Origin: an uncultured Bacilli bacterium | Lineage (GTDB): Bacteria > Bacillota_I > Bacilli_A > RF39 > UBA660 | Direction: 5' to 3' | Length of the DNA: 64,000 nt | NCBI GenBank assembly: GCA_934119955.1 | Contig: CAKOSZ010000001.1 | Span: 62,001 to 126,000 of the forward strand | Part shown: positions 8,034 through 16,987 of the stretch, one piece after another | Position numbering within the stretch: position 1 is the first letter of the stretch | How the letters are laid out: each line of letters opens with the position of its first letter | Notes under the pieces: model-generated | Seen by the model: the letters and a program-made list of their open reading frames with translations, nothing else | Database searches by the model: none | What the model was told of the DNA's origin: nothing | Program-made: the position numbers and the translations under genes

Positions 8034-9268
8034 TCACCTGTTAATAAAGCAAGAGCAGTTTTTAGTTGACTATCATATTCATTTTCGGTATCACTTGCTA
8101 CAAAAGAAGCAACATGATCTGGTTCCATTCCCTTACCACCTAAGGACTTACCACTTGGAGTTAACCATTCTTGGAAAGTAAATTTAATAGATGTTCCATT
8201 ACTTAAATCTTGGGTCTTTTGAACTTTACTTTTTCCATAAGTAGTAGTTCCTACAATATATGCTTTATAAGTTTCTTTCATACAAGATGCTAAAACTTCA
8301 CTTGCTGAGGCAGATCCTCCATTTACTAAAACAGCAACTTTATAATCTCTTTTTTCATCAGTTTTATCATATATTTTTTCTATTTCATCTTTGGTTTTTA
8401 ATTGATAAATTACTTCTCCTTTTTTAACAAATAATGATAAAATATCTGTTACAGTTGTTAAATATCCCCCGCTATTACCTCTTACATCAATAACTAAACT
8501 ATCAATACCATCATGTTCTATTTTTTCTAATTCAGTTTTAAATTGATTAGCCGAATTCGCAGCAAATAAACTAATTGTTATTACCCCTACTTTTTTATTA
8601 TTATATTCTATAATATTGGATGTAACTGATTGGATATCAATACTCTTTCTTTTTGTCTCAAATGTTTTTTCTTCTTCATTTCTTAAAACGGTTATTTTAA
8701 CCTTAGTTCCTTCTTTTCCTTTTACAAGTTTTGATATTTCAGTTAATTTCATATTTTCTATCTTAGTACCATCTACTTTTACTAAAATATCCCCATTACG
8801 AATACCAGCATCATAAGCAGGACCATCTTCATAAACATCTTTAAACTCCACTTTCCCATCTGTATACATTATTATTTCCGTTCCAATTCCAACATACTCA
8901 CCACTTACTTTTTCATTAAAAGCAGTAGTTGTATCTTTATCCATATAAACAGAATAAGGATCTCCTAAATAACTAATCATTCCTTTAACACCTGCTTCAA
9001 GTAACTCTTGGGCTGGAATTTCTTCATAATATTCATTTAATACTTCGGTGTAAGTATTTAAAAATTCATTTAATTCTTTCTTAATACCAGTATTTAAAGA
9101 ACCTTTTTTATACATTAAAACGCCACCTAAAAGCATACCAAAAATACTTGCTATAATCATTAAAGCAACTACTTCCATAAAATTATATTTATTATTTTTA
9201 GAAACAAACTTAAAAGTCTTCTTTAATTTTTGTTTTGTATTACTTAATATATTTTTTATTCTTTCCAT
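8030..9268 (-). CDS. ctpA: S41 family C-terminal processing peptidase (CtpA-like)
   Basis: A 412-residue membrane-anchored serine protease. A Lys-rich cytoplasmic start is followed by one membrane helix (about 32-52), a PDZ domain (about 105-190, with GEYVGIGTEI and GDILVKVDG), and the S41 catalytic core. The Ser-Lys dyad is in GGSASASEVLASC and TTYGKSKVQ. CtpA proteases trim cell-wall or regulatory proteins outside the membrane; in spore formers relatives (CtpB) act in sporulation signalling. The gene is upstream of, and coupled to, the ZnPLC-like gene. Confidence 0.93.
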   Translation of the reverse strand: MERIKNILSNTKQKLKKTFKFVSKNNKYNFMEVVALMIIASIFGMLLGGVLMYKKGSLNTGIKKELNEFLNTYTEVLNEYYEEIPAQELLEAGVKGMISYLGDPYSVYMDKDTTTAFNEKVSGEYVGIGTEIIMYTDGKVEFKDVYEDGPAYDAGIRNGDILVKVDGTKIENMKLTEISKLVKGKEGTKVKITVLRNEEEKTFETKRKSIDIQSVTSNIIEYNNKKVGVITISLFAANSANQFKTELEKIEHDGIDSLVIDVRGNSGGYLTTVTDILSLFVKKGEVIYQLKTKDEIEKIYDKTDEKRDYKVAVLVNGGSASASEVLASCMKETYKAYIVGTTTYGKSKVQKTQDLSNGTSIKFTFQEWLTPSGKSLGGKGMEPDHVASFVASDTENEYDSQLKTALALLTGE

Positions 9269-9398
9269 AATCTCTCCCTATAAATTATATTATTATCATA
9301 CCACATTTTGCTAATTAATTAAATGAAATTTAGGTGAAATATTTTACAAATATTAAATTATATGATATAATAAGCAAGAATTTTTTTGGAGGAATTGT

Positions 9399-9800
9399 AT
9401 GAATAATAATGATAGTATTAATATTAAAGAAGAAAAATTAACTAAATTATTTTCTTATATTTTAAACACTGGTTTTTCTACTATTAAACCAGAACTTAAA
9501 AGTAAATGGTATGATACTCTTATTAATGACTTAAATAATGAAGAAATAGATATTAATTACCAACTTGCTAACTTTTTAGCCGCTTCTCTTATTATGCTTA
9601 AATTAAGTAATAATGAAAGTATTGAAGATACCTATGATTTAATTGATATTCAAAGTCATCAATGTGTATTTAATGATTTAATTTTAACTGGTTGGCAAAA
9701 CTACTATATAACTAAGTTAATAACAAGATTTCATGAACGTGGTATTGAATTTTCAAATTATCGCAGTCAAAAAATAAAAACAAAACAAAAGGCTATTTAA
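9399..9800 (+). CDS. Uncharacterised 133-residue soluble protein
   Basis: Not recognised. It is a soluble, mostly helical protein with a GGAGGAATTGT ribosome binding site before the ATG. There is one hydrophobic helix around LANFLAASLIMLKLSN that is too short and polar at its ends for a clear membrane span. The C-terminus is basic (RSQKIKTKQKAI). It stands alone between two genes on the opposite strand and has its own terminator. Confidence 0.7.
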   Translation: MNNNDSINIKEEKLTKLFSYILNTGFSTIKPELKSKWYDTLINDLNNEEIDINYQLANFLAASLIMLKLSNNESIEDTYDLIDIQSHQCVFNDLILTGWQNYYITKLITRFHERGIEFSNYRSQKIKTKQKAI

Positions 9801-9828
9801 GAATTTTAGTTCTTAAATAACCTTTTTT
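9787..9828. terminator. Bidirectional terminator
   Basis: A long stem (AAAAGG plus TATTTAAGAA paired with TTCTTAAATA plus CCTTTT) with T-runs on both strands. It contains the stop codon of the 133-residue gene and serves the convergent gene as well. Confidence 0.9.
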
Positions 9829-11266
9829 ATTTTTCTGTTACTAAATCTAAATCACTACTATATCTTAATACTTTACTATAATAGTCTTTATTATTACTAT
9901 TAAATAAACCATGACGACTATTAGAATAACCTACTACTATATAATCAGTTGTATTATTAATTGTACTAGCCGTATCCGGAATTGCTACAATTATATCATT
10001 TAAAATATCGTTTTTCTTACCACCATATACTTTATGATTTAACATTTTACCATCATAATCATATTCAATTATAAAAGACTCAGTCATATTTTCTTTATAT
10101 TTTAAACCATCTAATTTAATATCACTTGATTTAGTATAACCAACTGTAACTATTTTATTATCAAGTAAAATCAAGGAATTAAATCTATCATCATTATTAC
10201 CACCAAGAGTAATTTTATCTAATAATTCTCCATTTAAATCATAAATAAAGATACAAGCATCATATTTAAATAAAGTTTTCCCTTCTTCATTTTTCTCATT
10301 TGAAACATTATAACTTGAAGCAATATATAATTTATCATCTTTTAATTTAATATCAGTAAAACCAACTGCATCTGTATTAGCATAATTTTTAACCCAAAGA
10401 CGATTACCTTCTTTATCAAATTTAACAAGCATACCATAGTTACTAGCATCTTTACCACAAACAATATAACCATCAGTAACCATTACTATACTTCCAAAAA
10501 TACCTGATTTGTTACCACCAAAATTATTAGACCAAAGAATATTACCATCAAAATCATATTTAACAATAATACCTCCTCCATTTTGATGATTACCTATTTC
10601 CATATTTTCATAAATACTTTGACCAATAGCAATAAAACCATCATCAACTACTAAAACTTTTTTAAATTCAGTATCACCTAAAACTTGATAATTTTTACTC
10701 CATAAGAAATTACCATCTAAATCATACTTAGCAATTAAACCATCTCTTGTATTTAAACTAAGTTGTTTTTCTTCATAAACATAACTTCCAACAGCAATAA
10801 AACCATCACTAACTTTACTAGCATCATAAAAACATGAATCATAATCACTTACAAAAGTCTTTTCAAAAATAACATTTAATTCTTTATCAAGTTTTACTAA
10901 TTTAGCCTTTTCAGCATAAATAGTTTGAGTTTCTTTATCATTTTTATATTCATAAGTTTTCATTTCATTATAACGACTATGTTTAAAATTACTAGAGCCT
11001 GCTACAATATAATAAGAATCATCAACATTTGAAATATTATAATAAGCATCTATATAAGTTAACTTATTTTCTCTTGTAATATGCATAACTAACATAACAA
11101 TAAGTTCAATACTTACAATAGTTAAACATAATAACCCAATTAATTTGGCTTTTCTTTTAAAAGATATACTATCTATATTTTTATCTTTTTTATCTTTTTT
11201 AATCTTTTCTACTTTTTCTTTTTTATTTTTAATTTTCTTATTATCTTTTTTATTCACTTTACTCAC
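9827..11266 (-). CDS. Membrane-anchored protein with beta-propeller-like repeats
   Basis: A 479-residue protein. The first 35 residues are extremely Lys-rich, followed by one membrane helix (about 38-60). The rest is extracellular and shows repeats of the form DGFIAIG...KYDLDGNFLWSKNY, DGYIVCG...KFDKEGNRLWVKNY and similar, about 45-50 residues apart. This pattern is common in Bacillota surface proteins and suggests a beta-propeller. No catalytic motif is seen; binding or sensing is possible. It lies downstream of tyrS on the same strand, 36 bases away. Confidence 0.8.
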   Translation of the reverse strand: MSKVNKKDNKKIKNKKEKVEKIKKDKKDKNIDSISFKRKAKLIGLLCLTIVSIELIVMLVMHITRENKLTYIDAYYNISNVDDSYYIVAGSSNFKHSRYNEMKTYEYKNDKETQTIYAEKAKLVKLDKELNVIFEKTFVSDYDSCFYDASKVSDGFIAVGSYVYEEKQLSLNTRDGLIAKYDLDGNFLWSKNYQVLGDTEFKKVLVVDDGFIAIGQSIYENMEIGNHQNGGGIIVKYDFDGNILWSNNFGGNKSGIFGSIVMVTDGYIVCGKDASNYGMLVKFDKEGNRLWVKNYANTDAVGFTDIKLKDDKLYIASSYNVSNEKNEEGKTLFKYDACIFIYDLNGELLDKITLGGNNDDRFNSLILLDNKIVTVGYTKSSDIKLDGLKYKENMTESFIIEYDYDGKMLNHKVYGGKKNDILNDIIVAIPDTASTINNTTDYIVVGYSNSRHGLFNSNNKDYYSKVLRYSSDLDLVTEK

Positions 11267-11302
11267 CTTAATAAGAATAACACATTTTTAATAATTTAAC
11301 AA

Positions 11303-12529
11303 TTACTTATGTATAATAACATAATATTTCTTTTTACCTTTTCTAATAATAGTAAATTTATTATCAATAGCATTTTCACGTTTTACAACAAATTCTAAAT
11401 CATTTACTTTATCCCCATTAATAGAAATTGAATTATTTGTTATAAATTCTCTGGCTTCTCTTTTACTAGATGTTATGTTAGCATCTACTAATAAATCTAC
11501 TAAGTTAGTATCATTATCTATTTCATAACTATCCATTGATTTAGAAGCATCTAAAAGTTCATCATGAGATAATTCTTTAATGTTTCCTTTAAATAAAGCA
11601 TCACTTATATGAACTGCTTTTAAGTATTCATCATGCCCATGTAAAAAGGTAATAATTTCTTCGGCTAGTTTTTTATGAGCAAGTCTTAAATGAGGTTCAT
11701 TTTTATTAACTTCTTCGTATTTTTCAATTTCTTCTTTGGTTAAGAAAGTATAAATTTTTAAATAATCAATTACCATACTATCTTCAACATTTACTAAGAA
11801 TTGATATAATTCATATGATGAAGTTTTATTTTTATCAAGCCATAAAGCATTTCCTTCACTTTTACCAAATTTAACTCCTCTACTATCAGTTACAAGTGGC
11901 ATAGTAAAAGCATAGACAGTATCACCAGTTGCTTTTTTAATTAAATCAACTCCGGCTGTAATATTTCCCCATTGATCAGATCCTGCTACTTGTAAATCAA
12001 CTCCATAATTTTCATGTAAATATTTAAAATCAAGTGCTTGTAAAATCATATAAGAAAATTCTGTAAAAGAAATTCCACTTTCAAGTCTTCTTCTAATAGT
12101 ATCTTTATCTAGCATGTAGTTAATTGTAAAATATTTACCATAATCTCTTAAAAAATCAATCATATTAATATCTTTATACCAATCAAGATTATTAACTACT
12201 TTAAAGCCAAAAATATCTTCAACTTGTTTTCTTAATCCCAAATAATTTTTTTCAATTACTTCTCTTGGAGTTCTATCTCTTTCACAAGTTGCCTTTGGAT
12301 CACCGATTAAACCAGTTCCTCCTCCTACTAATAAAATAGGATTATGACCAGCATCTTTAAGTCGTTTAGTAATTAAAAAACTAGATAAATGACCAATATG
12401 CATACTATCAGCAGTTGGATCAGTTCCAATATAAAATGTTAAACCTCCCTTATTAAGTTTTTCTTCAAGTTCAGGACTAGTAATATCTTTAATAAGTCCT
12501 CTCCATTTTAATTCTTCAAATAAAGTCAT
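11303..12529 (-). CDS. tyrS: Tyrosyl-tRNA synthetase
   Basis: This 408-residue class I enzyme charges tRNA-Tyr. It has the HIGH-type motif (ADSMHIGHLSSF, about 40-51), tyrosine-pocket residues in the YMILQALDF stretch and QVAGSDQWGN (about 182-191), the KMSKS-type loop KFGKSEGN (about 222-229), and a C-terminal S4 RNA-binding domain (SKREAREFITNNSISINGDKV region). Expression is controlled by the T-box leader immediately upstream. The start has AGGAGGAAAA as ribosome binding site. Confidence 0.98.
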   Translation of the reverse strand: MTLFEELKWRGLIKDITSPELEEKLNKGGLTFYIGTDPTADSMHIGHLSSFLITKRLKDAGHNPILLVGGGTGLIGDPKATCERDRTPREVIEKNYLGLRKQVEDIFGFKVVNNLDWYKDINMIDFLRDYGKYFTINYMLDKDTIRRRLESGISFTEFSYMILQALDFKYLHENYGVDLQVAGSDQWGNITAGVDLIKKATGDTVYAFTMPLVTDSRGVKFGKSEGNALWLDKNKTSSYELYQFLVNVEDSMVIDYLKIYTFLTKEEIEKYEEVNKNEPHLRLAHKKLAEEIITFLHGHDEYLKAVHISDALFKGNIKELSHDELLDASKSMDSYEIDNDTNLVDLLVDANITSSKREAREFITNNSISINGDKVNDLEFVVKRENAIDNKFTIIRKGKKKYYVIIHK

Positions 12530-12534
12530 TTTTT

Positions 12535-12771
12535 CCTCCTATAAAAAAACATTACAAACTAAGGACGAAATAACCGTGGTACCACCTTATTTTGTAATGA
12601 ATTACACTTATTACGATAACGCGTTTAGCGATTTAACTCCATTTAGGTAATTTCCATATTAAACCGATTAGTTTCCACCACCCACTAACTCTCTAAACCA
12701 AATTTAATACTTAAAACTAAATTTCTTTGTTAAATATGACTATATAATAACATATTTATTTAAAATTGCAA
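12535..12771 (-). promoter_or_regulatory. Tyr-specific T-box leader with promoter
   Basis: Read on the minus strand, the leader holds the conserved T-box sequence TGGTACCACGG (about 12573-12583), a stem I with an AGAGAGTTAGTGGGTGGTGG element, and a plausible UAC (Tyr) specifier codon in the segment ATGGAAATTACCTAAATGG. The T-box pairs with uncharged tRNA-Tyr to block an intrinsic terminator just before tyrS; the T-run of that terminator is at about 12540-12547. A promoter (TTGCAA at 12766-12771, TATTAT at 12744-12749, spacing 16) fits the start of the leader. Confidence 0.93.
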
Positions 12772-12824
12772 ATAGTTTTTTTAATAAAAATGGAATTTTA
12801 ATTTATCTATTTAAACTAAAAGTA

Positions 12825-14528
12825 TTATTCTGCACTTATAATATAAGGATCATTTATACTTCCTGTTCCAGATATAATATTCGTTTGGGATCCAAGACTT
12901 AAGACTGGACGAAGAGCGTCATAGCTATCAGGATCCGGCCAGCCTAAGTCAATGCCGTAGCGCCAGTCAGCCGCCCCCACGGAAAGCCCAGCAATAGGAG
13001 AAAGAAGCCAGAAAGCTGCTTGATCATTTAGCATCCAATTATTATAATTTTTATTTGCATAAACTGCTAAAACTTGATCCCCCCAACCACTTGGAATTCT
13101 TGCATATCCTAAATCACTTGGATATAATAAAGCAATTTTTCCATTCCATGTTGCTTGATTATTTTCTATTATATTACTCTCATCTCTTTCCATTGCATAT
13201 ATTTCTTTTAATGTTCCATCATCTAATCCACCTAAATAATATTTCATATTCTCAATTAAATTACTATTTTCTAAACTATTTAAATAATTTTCATTTAAGT
13301 AATACATACTTACTGCTTTTGTCCAATCGTTATAATTCGTTTCTACACTTGATGGGTTATTCCAATAAAAATATTTATATTTTGTTCCTGTAACTTCTGT
13401 ATTAAATACTTGATAAGTAATATTATCTTTTGTAATAGTCGCTGGCACTTCTGTACTTAAACTAATTGGTTCATCTTTTACTAGTTTTATTCTTTCAGCC
13501 TTTTCCCCATTTGCATTTTCTTCATTAAATATCCCCACTATTCTCCAAGTCTCATTATTAAATGTTACATAATTTCTTATTCCACTATCTGTTGGTATTG
13601 TTTGATTATTCTTTATACTTATAGTTGTTCCTCCAATATCAGTGCATGTCTTACCCATTATGTCAAACAAATCATTGTCTTCTGTTACAACAAATTCTAC
13701 ATCACCTGATACATAACATGCTGTTTGAGGACAAGTATTACCTGAAACAGATATATTATAATCATTTGTTCCATCTGTATATGTACAATAATTTCCTATT
13801 CCAGAATAACGATATTCTCTTATTGTTCCACCTGTTGTTGCTAGATCACCATCTGTGTTAACAGCCACAAGTCCATCTTGATTAGCACCATTATATCTAT
13901 TTTTTACTGTTTCAACAAAATTTGTTGGTGCTTCATATTTTCCATTTACATTTACTTTTATACTTGCAAATAAGTTTGACCAATCAGTTAAATTATAGTC
14001 ACAATTATCTGTTATATCTCCACTACATATATTAACACTTTCATCTATCCACATATATAATCTATATATTTTTGTTATTTTACTTGTTGTGTTTGCAGGT
14101 ATTGTACTACTATATATTGTTGTATTATTAATATTTTCTATTGTTAATTTATCTTGTAAAATATTTTCTTGATTATTGTTAACTTCAACTAAACTAAATT
14201 TCAAGAATTTGTCTTCTATTCTTGTTTTATTTGCTTCTGTATCTCCATGAACTAATTCGATATTATAATTTACTCCATATTTTGTATGAGTATTTTTTCC
14301 ATCTATAGTAAATTCAAAATATTTAGTAGGATCATAAGTGCTACTTGGCATAGCACCTTCTATTTTAAATTCATTTGTTTCATTATAATGCATATAGATG
14401 TCCCCTACTACAAGACTTGAATTATTAATACTTACCTTATTATAAGTAAAAAATGCAAATGATACTCCTATTGTTAATACTAAGATTGCTATTACACTTA
14501 ATACTATTATTAATTTTTTATTTTTCAT
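12825..14528 (-). CDS. Surface protein with DUF6273-like C-terminal domain and GC-rich variable segment
   Basis: A 567-residue secreted protein. Residues about 4-28 form a signal or anchor helix (LIIVLSVIAILVLTIGVSFAFF). Residues 30-210 look like a beta-rich TasA/camelysin-type stalk. The C-terminal half has the pattern WRIVGIF...FYW...FWLLSP...RPVLSL...GTGSINDPY that I associate with DUF6273-type domains. The segment between SP and RP (12909-12998) is about 60% GC by my count, in a gene that is otherwise AT-rich. The homologous module occurs twice in the protein at 32274-34130. A poly-G ORF unit lies upstream. Ligand and function are unknown. Confidence 0.75.
   Translation of the reverse strand: MKNKKLIIVLSVIAILVLTIGVSFAFFTYNKVSINNSSLVVGDIYMHYNETNEFKIEGAMPSSTYDPTKYFEFTIDGKNTHTKYGVNYNIELVHGDTEANKTRIEDKFLKFSLVEVNNNQENILQDKLTIENINNTTIYSSTIPANTTSKITKIYRLYMWIDESVNICSGDITDNCDYNLTDWSNLFASIKVNVNGKYEAPTNFVETVKNRYNGANQDGLVAVNTDGDLATTGGTIREYRYSGIGNYCTYTDGTNDYNISVSGNTCPQTACYVSGDVEFVVTEDNDLFDIMGKTCTDIGGTTISIKNNQTIPTDSGIRNYVTFNNETWRIVGIFNEENANGEKAERIKLVKDEPISLSTEVPATITKDNITYQVFNTEVTGTKYKYFYWNNPSSVETNYNDWTKAVSMYYLNENYLNSLENSNLIENMKYYLGGLDDGTLKEIYAMERDESNIIENNQATWNGKIALLYPSDLGYARIPSGWGDQVLAVYANKNYNNWMLNDQAAFWLLSPIAGLSVGAADWRYGIDLGWPDPDSYDALRPVLSLGSQTNIISGTGSINDPYIISAE
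12909..12998 (-). other. GC-rich variable-region-like segment A
   Basis: The 90 bases between the CCT of the SP motif and the CGT of the RP motif contain 53 G or C in 88 counted bases. Twenty of 28 inner codons end in C or T. The rest of the gene uses mostly A or T. The position, between W-L-L-x-P and R-P near the C-terminus, matches where variable regions sit in C-type-lectin-like targets of diversity-generating retroelements. Confidence 0.45.
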
Positions 14529-14644
14529 ACTTAACTCCTTTTCTTGAATAATTGCCCCTCTATTCTAATATAATTTTATTTTAACGTAGTTTTTATTTAT
14601 TATAAAGTATTTTTATGTCTAAAAAAATCGTATTATGTGGACTA

Positions 14645-14705
14645 TAAAAAAACATGATTAAGTTTACAGTTTATCTGTAATTTTTAGTAATGTTTTTAAG
14701 TATCA
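14645..14705 (-). terminator. Structured terminator after the poly-G ORF (copy 1)
   Basis: On the minus strand an inner stem TTACAG / CTGTAA with a five-base loop is enclosed by AAAACAT ... ATGTTTT, followed by T-rich sequence. A matching element ends the second unit near 34235-34290. Confidence 0.6.
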
Positions 14706-14753
14706 ATTATATATAATAATTCTTTACAAACTCTTTTACTTAGTTGGTTTTTC

Positions 14754-14837
14754 TTAGATATTTCTACCCCCCCCCCATGTAAAGTTTTGTAAAGTTAGAG
14801 TTTGATTAGTTGTAAAGCAATTATTTGGTTTATTCAT
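14754..14837 (-). CDS. Short conserved ORF ending in a 10-G tract (copy 1)
   Basis: A 27-residue reading frame with AAGGAG ribosome binding site seven bases before the ATG. It begins MNKPNNCFTTNQ and ends LQNFTWGGGRNI. The WGGG is coded by a run of ten G (C67-C76 of the 147xx block on the plus strand). One added G would stop translation directly after the tract; two added G would extend the frame by about 20 residues. There is no membrane segment. It has its own promoter and terminator and is repeated upstream of the other surface-protein gene (34331-34408), with 23 of the first 24 residues or so alike except PNNC versus LNNY. Function unknown. Confidence 0.55.
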   Translation of the reverse strand: MNKPNNCFTTNQTLTLQNFTWGGGRNI

Positions 14838-14863
14838 GAAAATCAACTCCTTATCATGTAAAA

Positions 14864-14892
14864 ATCATATCATGTTTTTATATATTTTTCAA
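14864..14892 (-). promoter_or_regulatory. Promoter of poly-G unit, copy 1
   Basis: Minus-strand TTGAAA (14887-14892) and TATGAT (14864-14869) with a 17-base spacer. RNA would start near 14857, about 20 bases before the ATG. Confidence 0.75.
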
Positions 14893-14953
14893 GGGGTATT
14901 AGTTGCATTTTTATTAATTTTATGATATAATATGCGTACTTTGGGGGAATAAT

Positions 14954-15961
14954 ATGTTTACATGTAATAATATTAACTTATTAACTTTTACTTATTATTT
15001 AAAGATTGTAATAGCCTCTTGTATGACTATTGTTCCTTTTATCTATTTAGAAATGATTTTTATTAGAATGATTAAATATAAGAAAAAGTTTGGTTTTATT
15101 AATAAATATTATAATAAATATTATATAAAAAAACAATTAAAAATATTTAGTCATTCTTTAATAATTTTTGTACTTGCATTTATATTACATAATACTTTAA
15201 ATAAAGAAACTAATGTTTGTTATAACTATGCTACTCCTAAGGTTTATAATAAATATAAAAGTGTTTATAAATCTTTAAAAAATAAAAATATAAATGAAAA
15301 TATTAAAAATAATTATTTAGAAAATACTATTATAATTGCTTTAAATGATAATAGTTCTAATAATAAAACTAATAATTTTAGTAACTTAGTTAATGTGGTT
15401 AAAGAAGAAGTTCAGGAAGAAGAAAAGAAAGATACTTTTAATTTAAATGAAACTGATTTAAATATGCAAAATAAAGTTTATGTTTCAAATGGAGTATTTT
15501 ATTATCCAAAATATCAATATGGTAATTATAAAACTTATACAGGTATATCTTGTCCTAGTAATCCTTTAAATGAAGGTTTTAATAATCCTTATGGATATAA
15601 TAATTATTTTTATACAAGACTAACAAAGTTTGTTGAAGAAGCAAGTAAACTTGGTTATAAAATAACAATTAGTAGTCAAGGTTGTAGAAGTTATCAAACT
15701 CAGGTTCATTATTATAATACAATGACAAGAGGAAGAGCAGCACCTCCTGGTTATTCTTATCATGGTCTTGGTATTGCATCTGATTTAGAATTTTATCATA
15801 GTGATGGTAGTGTTTGTGGTTATGGTAGAAATGATTATAATTGTCCTAGTATGGGTTGGGCTCATAATAATGCTAGTAATTTTGGTTTAACATTTCCTCT
15901 TTTAAATGCAAGTTACAGGGAAGATTGGCATATTGAACCTATAAATAAAAGTGGCTATTAA
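14954..15961 (+). CDS. VanY-like D-Ala-D-Ala carboxypeptidase, membrane-anchored
   Basis: A 335-residue protein with two hydrophobic segments near the N-terminus (about 8-32 and 57-78), a low-complexity linker, and a C-terminal VanY/LAS peptidase domain. Zinc ligands appear as SYHGLGIASD (His270, Asp277) and DWHIEP (His326). The substrate is expected to be the D-Ala-D-Ala or a related cross-bridge of peptidoglycan outside the membrane. The start is chosen because GGGGGAAT lies in front of the ATG. The extra first membrane segment is unusual for VanY. It is transcribed divergently from the surface-protein locus. Confidence 0.88.
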   Translation: MFTCNNINLLTFTYYLKIVIASCMTIVPFIYLEMIFIRMIKYKKKFGFINKYYNKYYIKKQLKIFSHSLIIFVLAFILHNTLNKETNVCYNYATPKVYNKYKSVYKSLKNKNINENIKNNYLENTIIIALNDNSSNNKTNNFSNLVNVVKEEVQEEEKKDTFNLNETDLNMQNKVYVSNGVFYYPKYQYGNYKTYTGISCPSNPLNEGFNNPYGYNNYFYTRLTKFVEEASKLGYKITISSQGCRSYQTQVHYYNTMTRGRAAPPGYSYHGLGIASDLEFYHSDGSVCGYGRNDYNCPSMGWAHNNASNFGLTFPLLNASYREDWHIEPINKSGY

Positions 15962-15975
15962 ACCACTTTTATTTA
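15943..15975. terminator. Bidirectional terminator
   Basis: A 12-bp stem (AAATAAAAGTGG / CCACTTTTATTT) between convergent genes, overlapping the stop codon of the VanY-like gene. Confidence 0.9.
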
Positions 15976-16799
15976 TATATAATTTTTTTTACTTTGTTTG
16001 GTATTTCATTTGTTATCGTAATTCCCTCATCTATTACTTTAAAATTAAAATAATCATCCTTAAATACTTCCCCATCTACTTCACATAAAATTGGAACTAA
16101 ACTTTTAATTTCTAAATTTGAAGTTCTGAAAGTATTAACTTTTTTATCTAGAAAATGGGTTCCTTTAAATATTTTTAAAAAGCAAATTATCTCTTCTAGT
16201 CTTGTCATATTATTTGCAATTATAACATTAAAAATTTCTTTATCTAAACAATAATTTGGATTAATTGGAACTCCATTTCCATAATACTTTCCAAGACAAA
16301 TTGCAAGTATATTTATTAAATATCTATTGTTATCTAATAATACTTCTTCTTTTTCATATGTTAGTAAACTTTTTAATATATTTCTTTGATATTTTAAAAA
16401 TTGTATTTTATCTTTATTAACATCATCTACTATTTTAGCATCTACTCCAAGAGATGCTATATTTATAAACTTTTTCCCATTTACATCTCCAATTGATACT
16501 TTTTTAGTTGAAACATCTTTTATTATTTTATAATAATCATTACCAGAACCCAATGGTACTACATGGAGTTTTGAATTTGATCCATATATTCCATTTACAA
16601 CTTCATTTAAGGTGCCATCTCCTCCTACACTATAAACAATAGAATTAGGATATTTTTTAGTTATTTCTTGTAAAAAAGTAATTGCTTCTCCCTTATTTTT
16701 AGTAACATGAATTAAAGTATCATCTAAATTCATTAAACTTGGTATTAGTTCTACACCTTTTTTATTACCTGCTTTTGGATTAATTATAAATATATTCAT
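15969..16799 (-). CDS. Diacylglycerol kinase family lipid kinase
   Basis: A 276-residue protein with the DAGK catalytic pattern: NPKAGNKKG (about 7-15), SVGGDGTLNEVVNG (about 57-70), VVPLGSGNDYY (about 79-89), and the C-terminal VDGE motif (CEVDGEVF). It belongs to the DgkB/YegS group, which phosphorylates diacylglycerol or related lipids to recycle them into phospholipid synthesis at the cytoplasmic membrane face. The GGDG nucleotide-binding loop is intact. It is a single gene with its own ribosome binding site (GAGGTGCAAA). Confidence 0.93.
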   Translation of the reverse strand: MNIFIINPKAGNKKGVELIPSLMNLDDTLIHVTKNKGEAITFLQEITKKYPNSIVYSVGGDGTLNEVVNGIYGSNSKLHVVPLGSGNDYYKIIKDVSTKKVSIGDVNGKKFINIASLGVDAKIVDDVNKDKIQFLKYQRNILKSLLTYEKEEVLLDNNRYLINILAICLGKYYGNGVPINPNYCLDKEIFNVIIANNMTRLEEIICFLKIFKGTHFLDKKVNTFRTSNLEIKSLVPILCEVDGEVFKDDYFNFKVIDEGITITNEIPNKVKKIIYK

Positions 16800-16843
16800 T
16801 TTGCACCTCTTTCATTTATTATATATAAAATTTAATAAAATAA

Positions 16844-16872
16844 AAAGCCTCATAAACATAAGTTTACAAGGT
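16844..16872 (-). terminator. Terminator downstream of the HEPN gene
   Basis: Minus-strand CCTTGTAAAC / GTTTATGAGG stem (with wobble pairs) followed by CTTTTTATTTT. It resembles the rpsI terminator at 18098-18129 in sequence, suggesting that the DNA between them was inserted by duplication or recombination at a terminator. Confidence 0.65.
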
Positions 16873-16987
16873 TTATTATTTTAAGATTAACGTTCGTTCT
16901 TCATGAGAATTGGTTACAGTATTTAAGTGCCATATCCATAGTTTGCTTAAAATGACTACCATTAACTTTTAGATATTTTAGGATTTT

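Noticed and set aside
14767..14776. The poly-C/poly-G runs as pure assembly artefacts
   Set aside because: Both runs are within otherwise conserved units with promoters and terminators at the same place in two loci. Exact length may still be off by a base and needs read-level checks.
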